Shown in pieces: positions 1-9,080 of a DNA stretch of 64,000 nucleotides. This DNA comes from Bacteroidota bacterium (lineage in GTDB: Bacteria; Bacteroidota; Bacteroidia; Chitinophagales; Chitinophagaceae). The translations under genes and the position numbers were made by a program. Under the pieces are notes generated by a model. It did not search any database. It was not told the DNA's origin and saw only the letters and a list, made by a program, of their open reading frames with translations. Location: assembly GCA_005882315.1 (NCBI GenBank), contig VBAR01000001.1, positions 1,375,736-1,439,735 on the forward strand, read 5' to 3'. Each line of letters begins with the position of its first letter. The stretch's first letter is position 1.

Positions 1-2
1 AG

Positions 3-1730
3 TTGCAGGATAAATTCCAGGCACATGTGAGAAGAGAGATATTTCCAACACTGACACAGGCCGGTTCTACATTTCTTCCTTTTTTTCAACCATTAAAAGA
101 TATTCATCTTCGATCAGCAGATTTTATTTACGATAATGCTGTTCGGGGTAATCAAACTTATGTAAAAGCATTAACTATTATTGCATTATTTGTTTTAGTG
201 ATCGCCGGTTTTAATTTTGTAAACCTTGCCACTGCACGGTCATTCAGAAGAGCAAAAGAAATTGGTGTAAGAAAAGTGATCGGTGCAGAAAGGAAACAAC
301 TTATCATACAATTTATTGGAGAAACGATCTTGCTTTCTGTTTTGTCAATGCTGCTCGCAATTGTTGCTACGTTCCTTATCGTTCCATTGCTAAATCAATT
401 TACAGGTAAATCAATAGAGTTTAATCCTATTGCCAATCCAATTCTTGGTTTAATAATATTAGCTGCGGGAGTAGTTATAGGTATGATCGCTGGCATTTAT
501 CCCGCATTAGTGCTATCAGGGTTTCAACCGATAAAAATTTTAAAGAATATAAAGCTTATTGGCAGTGGCGGCGGCGCATGGTTGAGACAAGCTTTGGTGG
601 TTATTCAATTTGCATTATCCGTCTTACTGATTGTTTCCACAACAATTGTTTACAGACAAACAAAGTATTTGAACGATAAAGACCTTGGTTTTAATAAAGA
701 GCAGGTTGTTTATTTCCAGGTGAGAGAGGATATAACAAACAAGTTAGATGCATTCAAAGATGAGTTAAAACGTTCTTCAAATATTATTTCACTTACGGCA
801 GGTTACGGGTTACCCGGAGACCGGTATGCAGGAGACGGAGTAAAGACATTTGGAAATGACGGAGAGAAGGATCGGGCTGCTAATGTTTTTATTGGTGATC
901 ATGATTATGTCAAAACATTGGGGTTAAGAATTATTGCTGGACGGGATTTTTCAAACGAGATGGCTACTGATGTAAAAGAAGGATTCATCATTAATGAGGC
1001 TGCTGTGAAAGAATGGGGATTTGGTACGCCTGAAAAAGCAGTAGGCCAAAAATTGAGCTGGAATGAATGGTTACCCTTGGATACATTAAACCCCGTAAAA
1101 ACAGGAAGAGTGATCGGAGTCGTGGAAGATTTTCACTATAAAAGTCTTCATGAAAAAATTACCCCTTCTGTTATCCACGTATATCCGCAGTATGTAGCTA
1201 CAGTAGCTGTTAAATTGAGAACTGCTGATACAAAAAGCGCAATTGATCATATTAATAAAGTATGGAACAAGTTTGCTCCTGGCTATCCTTTTGATTACAA
1301 ATTCATGGATGAAACGTATGCAACTATGTATAAAGCAGAAGGAAAATTAAGTGAGCTGCTTTGGATATTCACGGTTATGGCTATCGTGGTAGGTTGTATG
1401 GGTCTGTTTGGATTGGCAGCATTCAGTGCTGAACAAAGAACGAAGGAATTAGGTATAAGAAAAGTATTAGGAGCAAATGCTTTTGATATTGTTGGGTTGC
1501 TATCTAAAAATTTCCTTGTGTTAGTTATGATCGCTTCTCTGATTGCTTTTCCCATCGCATGGTGGGCAATGAAAAGTTGGTTAAAAGATTTTCCATACAG
1601 GGTTAGCATCAGTTGGTGGGTATTTGGTATTGCAATTATTGCGGCGTTGGCAATTGCATTGCTGACCGTGAGTTTCCAGGCAATAAAAGCGGCATTAGCT
1701 AACCCTGTAAAATCATTAAGAACGGAATAA
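3..1730 (+). CDS. FtsX/MacB-type ABC permease, 5' partial
   Basis: This is the C-terminal part of an ABC transporter permease of the FtsX/MacB family. The frame is open to the window edge, so the TTG at position 3 is not a credible start. Full-length neighbours are about 800 residues, so some 225-250 residues are missing. What remains is the end of the first periplasmic domain (the 'PLKDIHL' segment near residue 30), a first FtsX membrane block with 'NLATARS...EIGVRKV' near residues 75-92, a second periplasmic (MacB_PCD-like) domain, and a final FtsX block with 'EQRTKELGIRKVLGA'. It ends in 'ANPVKSLRTE', the same tail as the next permeases. It is the first visible member of a five-gene tandem array sharing one ATPase downstream. 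The transported substrate is unknown. Confidence 0.9.
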   Translation: MQDKFQAHVRREIFPTLTQAGSTFLPFFQPLKDIHLRSADFIYDNAVRGNQTYVKALTIIALFVLVIAGFNFVNLATARSFRRAKEIGVRKVIGAERKQLIIQFIGETILLSVLSMLLAIVATFLIVPLLNQFTGKSIEFNPIANPILGLIILAAGVVIGMIAGIYPALVLSGFQPIKILKNIKLIGSGGGAWLRQALVVIQFALSVLLIVSTTIVYRQTKYLNDKDLGFNKEQVVYFQVREDITNKLDAFKDELKRSSNIISLTAGYGLPGDRYAGDGVKTFGNDGEKDRAANVFIGDHDYVKTLGLRIIAGRDFSNEMATDVKEGFIINEAAVKEWGFGTPEKAVGQKLSWNEWLPLDTLNPVKTGRVIGVVEDFHYKSLHEKITPSVIHVYPQYVATVAVKLRTADTKSAIDHINKVWNKFAPGYPFDYKFMDETYATMYKAEGKLSELLWIFTVMAIVVGCMGLFGLAAFSAEQRTKELGIRKVLGANAFDIVGLLSKNFLVLVMIASLIAFPIAWWAMKSWLKDFPYRVSISWWVFGIAIIAALAIALLTVSFQAIKAALANPVKSLRTE

Positions 1731-1773
1731 AACAGAACAATTTGGTTTACTGCTACGATAAAAAATAAAAGAT

Positions 1774-4254
1774 ATGTTTAAAAATCATTTGAAGATTGCA
1801 TTAAGAAGCCTGCTCAAAAAAAAGGGAATGAGTTTATTCAATGTGCTTGGTCTTGTTGCTGGTATCACATGCTGTCTTCTCATATTCCAATATGTCGCTT
1901 ACGAAAAAAGCTATGATGCATTCCCTCAGAAAGCTGATCAAATTGTACGACTGAGGCTTGACTTAACTGACCAGGGAAAATTAACAATGCAATCGGCTGC
2001 TGTTTACCCGGGACTCGGCACATTATTAAAAAAAGATTTTCCTGAAGTAGAGAGTTACTGCCGCTTAGTAAGTACCCGTATTTCATGGGCAAAAAACGAA
2101 ATGGTACAAAGCAATGTGGTGCTTGCAAACGACGAAAAGAATATCAAAGCTTCTGAAAACAAAGGATTCTATGCTGACTCATCATTCCTCGGTATGTTTT
2201 CTATTCCTGTTATCAATGGAAACTCAGCATCGACGTTAAGCGGTCCGAATAAAATGATGCTGAGTGAAAGCATGGCAAAAAAATATTTTGGCACTGATAA
2301 TCCAGTTGGTAAAAAGATGTCAGTAAGAGAAGGTGGAAACGTTTACTATTATGAAATAACAGGAATATTTAAAGATTTTCCGGTTAATTCTCATTTGTCA
2401 TTTAATTATCTGATATCCTACCCAACTTTTGTTGATAAGGTCCGGAGCTTAGGAGCACCGAAATGGTTGGATCCTGAAACAAGTTTGAGCTGGTATGATT
2501 ATTATGTGTACCTGCAATTAAGTCCCGGTACAAATCCTAAAAATTTCGGATCCAAGCTACCTGCTTTTTCCGACCGGTACATAAATAGTCCACAAGGAAT
2601 AGCCCGCAACAACAGGCAGGATCTATATATCCTGCCGTTGAAAGATATTCATCTGCAGTCTCATCTTAACCAGGAACCAGGTGTCAATGGTGATGATAAA
2701 GCTGTCTCATTTCTTTTTCTTGTTGGTTTTTTAATTATCGGGATCGCATGGATAAATTATGCAAACCTGGCAACGGCACGTTCATTAGAAAGAGCTAAGG
2801 AAGTAGGTGTAAGAAAAGTGTTGGGAGCATTGCGCCGTGACCTTGTCGGGCAATTCTTAACAGAGAGTTTCATGCTAAATATTATTGCAGTTGTAATTTC
2901 TGCAGGTTTGGCGATTTGGTTAACAAGCTCATTCAACAGGCTAATTGGAAGTACTTCACCTCACGGGTTTCATTTGCCGGCACTTTATTGGATTGGATTT
3001 TTATGCCTGTTCTTTGGAGGAACATTTTTATCAGGAATATATCCAGCATTCGTTTTATCAGGCTATCATCCCATTGCTGTTTTAAAAGGAATGTTTAAAA
3101 ATTCAACAAGGGGCACAATTGTTAGAAAAGGGTTGATCGTAGGTCAGTTTGCTACCTCTATCATTTTAATTGCAGGTACCATTATTATTTACCAACAGGT
3201 AAATTTTATGAGAAATCAAAAACTTGGTGCCAATATAAATCAAACATTGGTACTCGATGGGCCCAACGCAAACCAGGACGCTGCTTATCAAAGTTCATTT
3301 CAATCTTTTAAAAACGAAGTGTTACGGATTGGAGGTATAAAAAGTATAACAGCATCTTCAGGAGTAATGGGTAAAGAGATTTACCTGACCAATGGTGCTT
3401 ACCTGGTGAATTCGAAAGAAAAGAATGCTTTTACTGTTTACACACTTTATGTTGACAATGATTTTCTTTCAGCATATGATATGGAGTTTAAAGCAGGGCG
3501 AAATTTCTCCTCGGATAATGTTACTGATAAGAAATCAATTGTATTAAGCGAAGAAGCTGCAAAACTTCTAGGTATTAATGATCCCGCAAAAGCGATCGAT
3601 GAATTGGTTTATAATTTTCGTGATTCGTTAAAAGTGATTGGTGTAGTGAGTAATTACCACCAAATGGGATTGAGCCGGGAAATGATGCCGGTCGTCTTTG
3701 TTCCAAAACCCGAGATCAACAATTTTTATTCAGTCAAATTTCAAACTGCCGGGATACACCAGTCAATTGGTTCGCTTGAAAAAGTATGGGCCAAGTATTT
3801 TCCTGCAAGCCCATTCAGTTATTTTTTTCTTGATGAATTATTTAATGAACAATACAAGTCTGATGAAATGTTTGGAAAGGTGTTCGGCTTGTTTTCATTT
3901 TTAGCTATCCTCATTGCTTGTTTTGGATTGCTGGGATTATCAGCTTACAATGTATTGCAGCGTACGAAGGAAATAGGAATAAGGAAAGTTTTAGGTGCCT
4001 CTGTTCCAAATATTCTGTATTTGCTTTCAAAAGATTTTTTGCTGTTGATAGCTATCGCTTTTGTTATTGCTGTTCCTGTTGCCTGGTGGGTGATGAACAG
4101 CTGGCTGCATGATTTTCCTTACCGGATCTTAATAAGCTGGGTTGTGTTTTTAATAGCCGGCATTGCTGCATTGGTAATAGCACTGCTTGCAATCGGGTTA
4201 CAGGCCATCAAAGCTGCACTGGCAAATCCTGTAAAATCATTACGAACAGAATAA
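1774..4254 (+). CDS. FtsX/MacB-type ABC permease (array member 2)
   Basis: An 826-residue inner-membrane ABC permease. Order: N-terminal membrane segment, MacB_PCD-like periplasmic domain, FtsX block with three predicted helices (near residues 310-440, containing 'NLATARSLERAKEVGVRKVLGA'), second periplasmic domain, and second FtsX block with 'LQRTKEIGIRKVLGAS'. It ends 'ANPVKSLRTE' like its neighbours. The duplicated layout is that of Bacteroidetes MacB-like permeases without their own nucleotide-binding domain, so it must use a separate ATPase; the nearest is at 12583-13248. It lies 43 nt after the first permease and 11 nt before the third, which fits one operon. Substrate unknown; exporters and lipoprotein or peptide extruders are known in this family. 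Confidence 0.93.
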   Translation: MFKNHLKIALRSLLKKKGMSLFNVLGLVAGITCCLLIFQYVAYEKSYDAFPQKADQIVRLRLDLTDQGKLTMQSAAVYPGLGTLLKKDFPEVESYCRLVSTRISWAKNEMVQSNVVLANDEKNIKASENKGFYADSSFLGMFSIPVINGNSASTLSGPNKMMLSESMAKKYFGTDNPVGKKMSVREGGNVYYYEITGIFKDFPVNSHLSFNYLISYPTFVDKVRSLGAPKWLDPETSLSWYDYYVYLQLSPGTNPKNFGSKLPAFSDRYINSPQGIARNNRQDLYILPLKDIHLQSHLNQEPGVNGDDKAVSFLFLVGFLIIGIAWINYANLATARSLERAKEVGVRKVLGALRRDLVGQFLTESFMLNIIAVVISAGLAIWLTSSFNRLIGSTSPHGFHLPALYWIGFLCLFFGGTFLSGIYPAFVLSGYHPIAVLKGMFKNSTRGTIVRKGLIVGQFATSIILIAGTIIIYQQVNFMRNQKLGANINQTLVLDGPNANQDAAYQSSFQSFKNEVLRIGGIKSITASSGVMGKEIYLTNGAYLVNSKEKNAFTVYTLYVDNDFLSAYDMEFKAGRNFSSDNVTDKKSIVLSEEAAKLLGINDPAKAIDELVYNFRDSLKVIGVVSNYHQMGLSREMMPVVFVPKPEINNFYSVKFQTAGIHQSIGSLEKVWAKYFPASPFSYFFLDELFNEQYKSDEMFGKVFGLFSFLAILIACFGLLGLSAYNVLQRTKEIGIRKVLGASVPNILYLLSKDFLLLIAIAFVIAVPVAWWVMNSWLHDFPYRILISWVVFLIAGIAALVIALLAIGLQAIKAALANPVKSLRTE

Positions 4255-4265
4255 AAAGTATAGCC

Positions 4266-6650
4266 ATGATAAAAAATTATTTTAAGATCGCCTGGCGCAA
4301 CATAATCAAGAGTAAGGGATACAGCGCTATTAATATTGGTGGCCTTGCTGTTGGTATGGCTGTAGCTACATTGATTGGCTTATGGGTATATGATGAATTC
4401 TCATACGATAAATACCATAAGAATATTGATCGCATTGCACAGGTAATGGGGCATGTAAACTTTAACGGCAAATGGGAAACAGGCGTTGCTAATCCTGCTT
4501 TGATGGGCCCGGAGATACGTGCAAAACATGGAAGCGATTTCAAATATGTAGTACAGGCATCATGGGCTGGAGGTCATTTGCTTTCAATAGGTGATAAGCA
4601 TATCAGTAAAGTAGGTATTTTTTTCGAACCCGATGCGCCTGAAATGCTGACATTAAAAATGCTAAAAGGAACAAGAGCAGGATTAAAAGATCCATATTCT
4701 ATCATGCTTTCAGCATCTTCTGCCGAAGCTGTTTTTGGAAAAGAAGATCCAATAAATAAGACATTAAAACTCGACAGGCAGTTCGATGTAAAAGTTACAG
4801 GTGTGTATGAAGATCTGCCTGACAACACCTCCTTCCGGGATATAAAAATTATGATGCCATGGAAATTGTGGTTAATTCAAAATCCCTGGGTAGATAAAAT
4901 GAATGAACCATGGGGTAGTAATTTCTCGCAAACATTTGTACAAATAGCTGACAATGTTGAAATGGAAAAAGCATCGGCAAAGATCAAAAATATAAAACTG
5001 GACAACGTAACCGATGAAGAAAAAAAATACCAATGGATAATTTTTCTTCAACCTATGAGTAAATGGAATTTATATAACGAATTCAAAAATGGAAAGAATA
5101 CAGGAGGAAATATTCGTTATGTCAGAATTTTTGGCGTCATTGGTGTTTTTGTTTTGATCCTGGCCTGTATCAACTTTATGAACCTTTCTACGGCGAGAAG
5201 TGAAAAAAGAGCAAAAGAAGTTGGCATCCGCAAAACAGTTGGCTCATTACGTTGGCAATTAATAAAGCAATTTTTTGCTGAATCTTACCTGGTAGTACTT
5301 CTCGCTTTCGCATTATCGTTGATCCTTGTAAAATTATTATTGCCTTTATTTAATGATGTAGCGGGCAAAAAAATTGAAATTGGTTGGACAAATCCATTGT
5401 TCTGGACTTTCAGTCTTGTATTTATAATAATTACAGGTTTGCTTGCAGGTAGTTATCCAGCTCTTTTTCTTTCTTCATTCCAACCTTTAAAAGTGTTGAA
5501 AGGAACTTTCCGTGTCGGTAAGCTTGCATCAGTACCCCGTAAAGTTTTAGTTGTTATACAGTTTACTGTTTCGGTAGCACTAATAATCGGTACTATTATC
5601 ATTTATCAGCAAATCAACCATGCTAAAAACAGGCCGATTGGTTATACACGCAATGGTTTGATCAATTTAGGGATGGAAAAAGAAATCAAAGATCATTATG
5701 AAACGGTGCGAAATGAATTAAAGAGCTCTGGTGCTATTGAAGAAATGACTGCTTCCAATAGCCCAATGACACAGGTATGGAATTCTAATGGAGGATTTGA
5801 TTGGGAAGGTAAGGACCCTAACCTTGCAGTAGATTTTCCTAATAGCAGGGTGTCATATGAATTTGGAAAAACAGTGAATTGGAAGATCAAGGAAGGAAGA
5901 GATTTCTCAAGAGATTATGCAACAGACTCCCTGGCATTTATCATTAATGAATCAGCAGCCAGTTTTCTCGGATTTAAAGAGCCGGTTGGAAAAATCTTGA
6001 AATGGGAAGGCAAACCATTCACAATTATCGGTGTTGTTAATGATATCATGCAGGAATCACCCTTCTATCCTGTTCGTCCTTCATTATACCATATCGATAA
6101 GTATGAGAATATGTATAATCTCATATTAAGGCTTAATCCAAAACAAAGTACCAGTCAGTCATTAGCCACTATTGAAAAGCTCTGGAAAAAATATGTACCC
6201 GCTGTGCCCTTCGACTACAAGTTTATTGATGAAGAATTTGGAAACAAGTTCAGGGCAGAAGAAAGAGTTGGAAAACTTGCCTTCTATTTTGCCGTGCTTG
6301 CCATATTTATTTCTTGCCTTGGATTATTTGGGATGGCAAGTTTTGTAGCTGAACAAAGAACTAAAGAAATCGGCATACGAAAAGTATTAGGTGCAAGTGT
6401 GGTTAATTTATGGAGATTACTTTCAAAAGAGTTTGTCTTGTTAGTGATCCTCTCCTGTGTTTTTGCCGCTCCGCTTGCATATTATTTTTCCAGCAGCTGG
6501 CTTGAAAACTATGATTACAGAATAACGATAGGCTGGCAGGTTTTTGTATGGGCTGCAGCATCGGCATTGCTGATCACTTTGATCACCGTAAGCTTCCAGG
6601 CAATTAAAGCTGCCATTGCAAACCCGATTAAATCTTTAAGAACAGAATAA
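4266..6650 (+). CDS. FtsX/MacB-type ABC permease (array member 3)
   Basis: A 794-residue ABC permease with the same two-block architecture as its neighbours: N-terminal helix, periplasmic MacB_PCD-like domain, FtsX block ('NLSTARSEKRAKEVGIRKT'), second periplasmic domain, and final FtsX block ('EQRTKEIGIRKVLGAS'). The tail is 'ANPIKSLRTE'. The N-terminus 'MIKNYFK' is shared with array members 4 and 5, which supports the ATG chosen at 4266. The spacing of 11 nt to the previous gene and 8 nt to the next indicates co-transcription. The periplasmic domains are the most divergent parts between array members, as expected if they recognise different ligands (inference). Confidence 0.93.
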   Translation: MIKNYFKIAWRNIIKSKGYSAINIGGLAVGMAVATLIGLWVYDEFSYDKYHKNIDRIAQVMGHVNFNGKWETGVANPALMGPEIRAKHGSDFKYVVQASWAGGHLLSIGDKHISKVGIFFEPDAPEMLTLKMLKGTRAGLKDPYSIMLSASSAEAVFGKEDPINKTLKLDRQFDVKVTGVYEDLPDNTSFRDIKIMMPWKLWLIQNPWVDKMNEPWGSNFSQTFVQIADNVEMEKASAKIKNIKLDNVTDEEKKYQWIIFLQPMSKWNLYNEFKNGKNTGGNIRYVRIFGVIGVFVLILACINFMNLSTARSEKRAKEVGIRKTVGSLRWQLIKQFFAESYLVVLLAFALSLILVKLLLPLFNDVAGKKIEIGWTNPLFWTFSLVFIIITGLLAGSYPALFLSSFQPLKVLKGTFRVGKLASVPRKVLVVIQFTVSVALIIGTIIIYQQINHAKNRPIGYTRNGLINLGMEKEIKDHYETVRNELKSSGAIEEMTASNSPMTQVWNSNGGFDWEGKDPNLAVDFPNSRVSYEFGKTVNWKIKEGRDFSRDYATDSLAFIINESAASFLGFKEPVGKILKWEGKPFTIIGVVNDIMQESPFYPVRPSLYHIDKYENMYNLILRLNPKQSTSQSLATIEKLWKKYVPAVPFDYKFIDEEFGNKFRAEERVGKLAFYFAVLAIFISCLGLFGMASFVAEQRTKEIGIRKVLGASVVNLWRLLSKEFVLLVILSCVFAAPLAYYFSSSWLENYDYRITIGWQVFVWAAASALLITLITVSFQAIKAAIANPIKSLRTE

Positions 6651-6658
6651 TAGTTATT

Positions 6659-9070
6659 ATGATAAAAAACTATTTTAAAACGGCATTCCGAAACCTGTTG
6701 CGAAATCGCAAATATGCAATGCTGAATATTTTAGGTTTAGGTGTAGCATTAGCTGCATGTATCATTGTATTCCTTGTTATACAATACGAAACCAGTTACG
6801 ATAAACATCTTGCCGGGTACAAAAGTATTTACCAGGTTGTAACCAAAGATGTGGACGGGGATGGAGAACATTTTTCCGGGGGCGTGCCTTTTCCAGCCAT
6901 TAAGTTTTTACGACAGGATTTTCCGCAATACAAATTTGCGGAACTTATGCAGGAATCAGGTGTACAGGTAACTGTAAATAATAATAAAGTAAACACGACC
7001 AATAATAAGTTTCTCGAAGAAAGCGGTGTGTTTTATGGTGACCCTGAACTACTCAATATTTTTGAATTAAAATTTTTGTTGGGCAACGCTGATGCACTGA
7101 AAGATGTAAACAGCGCTACTATCAGCAAATCGCAGGCGGAAAAATATTTTGGTAACTGGAATGAGGCAGTTGGCAAAACAATCAATATTGATAACTCTGA
7201 ACATGGTTTTCAAATAGCAGCAATCTTCGAAGATGTACCGGCAAATAGTGATTTTCCTTTTAAGTTAGTGGCCTCTTATGAAGGGTTTAAATCCAACGAC
7301 AAGACATGGCCCTTCGATGACTGGGGCTCCAACACCAGTAATCACCAGGTGTATGTTTATTTGCCGAAAGGCATTAATACTGCAGCAATTGATCAGCAGC
7401 TTGCCTTGTTCAATAAAAAATATCACAAAGAAAATCCGCAAACTACAAGAACTCATTTCCTGAACCCGATAGAAAAGACTCATTTCGATGATCGCTTTGA
7501 AACCAACGGTTCTCATGTCACCAGTAAGATATCTTTATACACGCTTGCTTTTATTGGGCTCCTCATCATACTGATGGCCTGTATCAATTTTGTAAACCTG
7601 TCAACAGCACTGGCTGTGACACGAAGCAGGGAAGTGGGCATACGAAAAGTAATGGGTAGCAGCAGGGCGCAACTGCGTATGCAGGTATTTATGGAAACAT
7701 CAGCCGTTGTAATTTCAGCAACAGCACTGGCAGTTTTGCTTGCTTACTTCGCATTGCCATTTATTAAAAATATTATGGTGGTACAGGACAAGCTCAGCAT
7801 TTTTAATACGGGGAGTTTTTTATTTATCCTCGGTATTACACTTGTCACTATCATTCTTTCCGCCTTGTATCCTGCATTTATCATGGGGCGTTTTAAACCA
7901 GTGGAAGCTATTAAAAATAAGATCAATACATCCAAAGTAGGAAGTGTTTCTTTACGTCGTGTACTGGTGGTTTTACAGTTTGCTTTCTCGCAGATTTTTA
8001 TCATCGCTACGATTATTGCTATCAGCCAGATGAGCTTTATCAGAAAGTCTGATTTAGGTTTTAATAAAGATGCGCTGCTTATTGTAAATATGAATTTTGA
8101 CAGCTTAAGCCGCTCAAGACATGATGCTTTCCGCGATGCACTAATGGCCAGGAGTGATATAAAAAATGTAAGTTTTGCGTTTGATGCACCTTCTACACAA
8201 AATACATGGGATGGCAACTTTGCTTTTGATAAAATGGAAGACCGTGATTTTAATGTGCAACTAAAGCTGGCTGACTATAATTATATAAACACATATGGCT
8301 TGCAGTTGATCGCAGGACGATTTTATGGACAGAGTGATACCTGTCGTGAATATGTAGTGAATGAAACGCTGCTTAAAAAATGTGGCGTAACGAATCCGCA
8401 GGATGCTATTGGAAAAATGTTTCGGCTTGGTGGAAGAAAGCCTATGCCGGTAGTGGGTGTGGTAAAGGATTTTAAGCAGGGATCTTTGCGGGATGTAATA
8501 CAACCAATCGCTCTGTCCCCACAAAAAAGATTTTACAGAACTGCAGGCATCAAGCTCTCCAGCGCCAACCTTGCTAAGGCTAATGATGAAATAAAAATTA
8601 TCTGGGATAAATATTTTCCCGAGTATGTATATAATTCAGTTTTCCTGGATGATAATATTACCCGGTTCTATGAAACAGAGCAGCGGCTGAGCAATATGTA
8701 TAAAGTATATGCGCTGCTTGCCATTTTTATCAGTTGCCTGGGTTTGTATGGGTTAATCTCATTTATGGTAGTACAAAAAACAAAAGAAGTGGGCATAAGA
8801 AAAGTATTGGGAGCAAGTGTGCAGAGTATTATGTATTTATTCTCCCGTGAGTTTACAATTCTGATCACCATTGCATTTGTGCTGGCTGCGCCTGTTGCAT
8901 GGTATTTAATGAATACCTGGTTAAAAGACTTCGTTTACCGGATTGACATTGGCGCTGGTGTCTTCGTGATTGCAATGGCAGCTTCGATACTGATTGCATG
9001 GATAACTGTCGGGTATAAGGCTTTGCGGGCAGCAACCGTTAACCCCGTAAGGTCATTAAGAAGCGAATAA
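6659..9070 (+). CDS. FtsX/MacB-type ABC permease (array member 4)
   Basis: An 803-residue ABC permease of the same family. It starts 'MIKNYFKTAFRNL'; the first FtsX block contains 'NLSTALAVTRSREVGIRKVMGS' and the last contains 'VQKTKEVGIRKVLGAS'. The tail is 'VNPVRSLRSE', slightly diverged from the 'ANPVKSLRTE' of members 1, 2 and 5. It is therefore probably an older duplication, or one under different constraint. It is spaced 8 nt from the upstream and 10 nt from the downstream permease, with no room for independent promoters. Role: inner-membrane part of a MacB-like system; the substrate cannot be told from sequence. Confidence 0.93.
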   Translation: MIKNYFKTAFRNLLRNRKYAMLNILGLGVALAACIIVFLVIQYETSYDKHLAGYKSIYQVVTKDVDGDGEHFSGGVPFPAIKFLRQDFPQYKFAELMQESGVQVTVNNNKVNTTNNKFLEESGVFYGDPELLNIFELKFLLGNADALKDVNSATISKSQAEKYFGNWNEAVGKTINIDNSEHGFQIAAIFEDVPANSDFPFKLVASYEGFKSNDKTWPFDDWGSNTSNHQVYVYLPKGINTAAIDQQLALFNKKYHKENPQTTRTHFLNPIEKTHFDDRFETNGSHVTSKISLYTLAFIGLLIILMACINFVNLSTALAVTRSREVGIRKVMGSSRAQLRMQVFMETSAVVISATALAVLLAYFALPFIKNIMVVQDKLSIFNTGSFLFILGITLVTIILSALYPAFIMGRFKPVEAIKNKINTSKVGSVSLRRVLVVLQFAFSQIFIIATIIAISQMSFIRKSDLGFNKDALLIVNMNFDSLSRSRHDAFRDALMARSDIKNVSFAFDAPSTQNTWDGNFAFDKMEDRDFNVQLKLADYNYINTYGLQLIAGRFYGQSDTCREYVVNETLLKKCGVTNPQDAIGKMFRLGGRKPMPVVGVVKDFKQGSLRDVIQPIALSPQKRFYRTAGIKLSSANLAKANDEIKIIWDKYFPEYVYNSVFLDDNITRFYETEQRLSNMYKVYALLAIFISCLGLYGLISFMVVQKTKEVGIRKVLGASVQSIMYLFSREFTILITIAFVLAAPVAWYLMNTWLKDFVYRIDIGAGVFVIAMAASILIAWITVGYKALRAATVNPVRSLRSE

Positions 9071-9080
9071 AATTATCGTA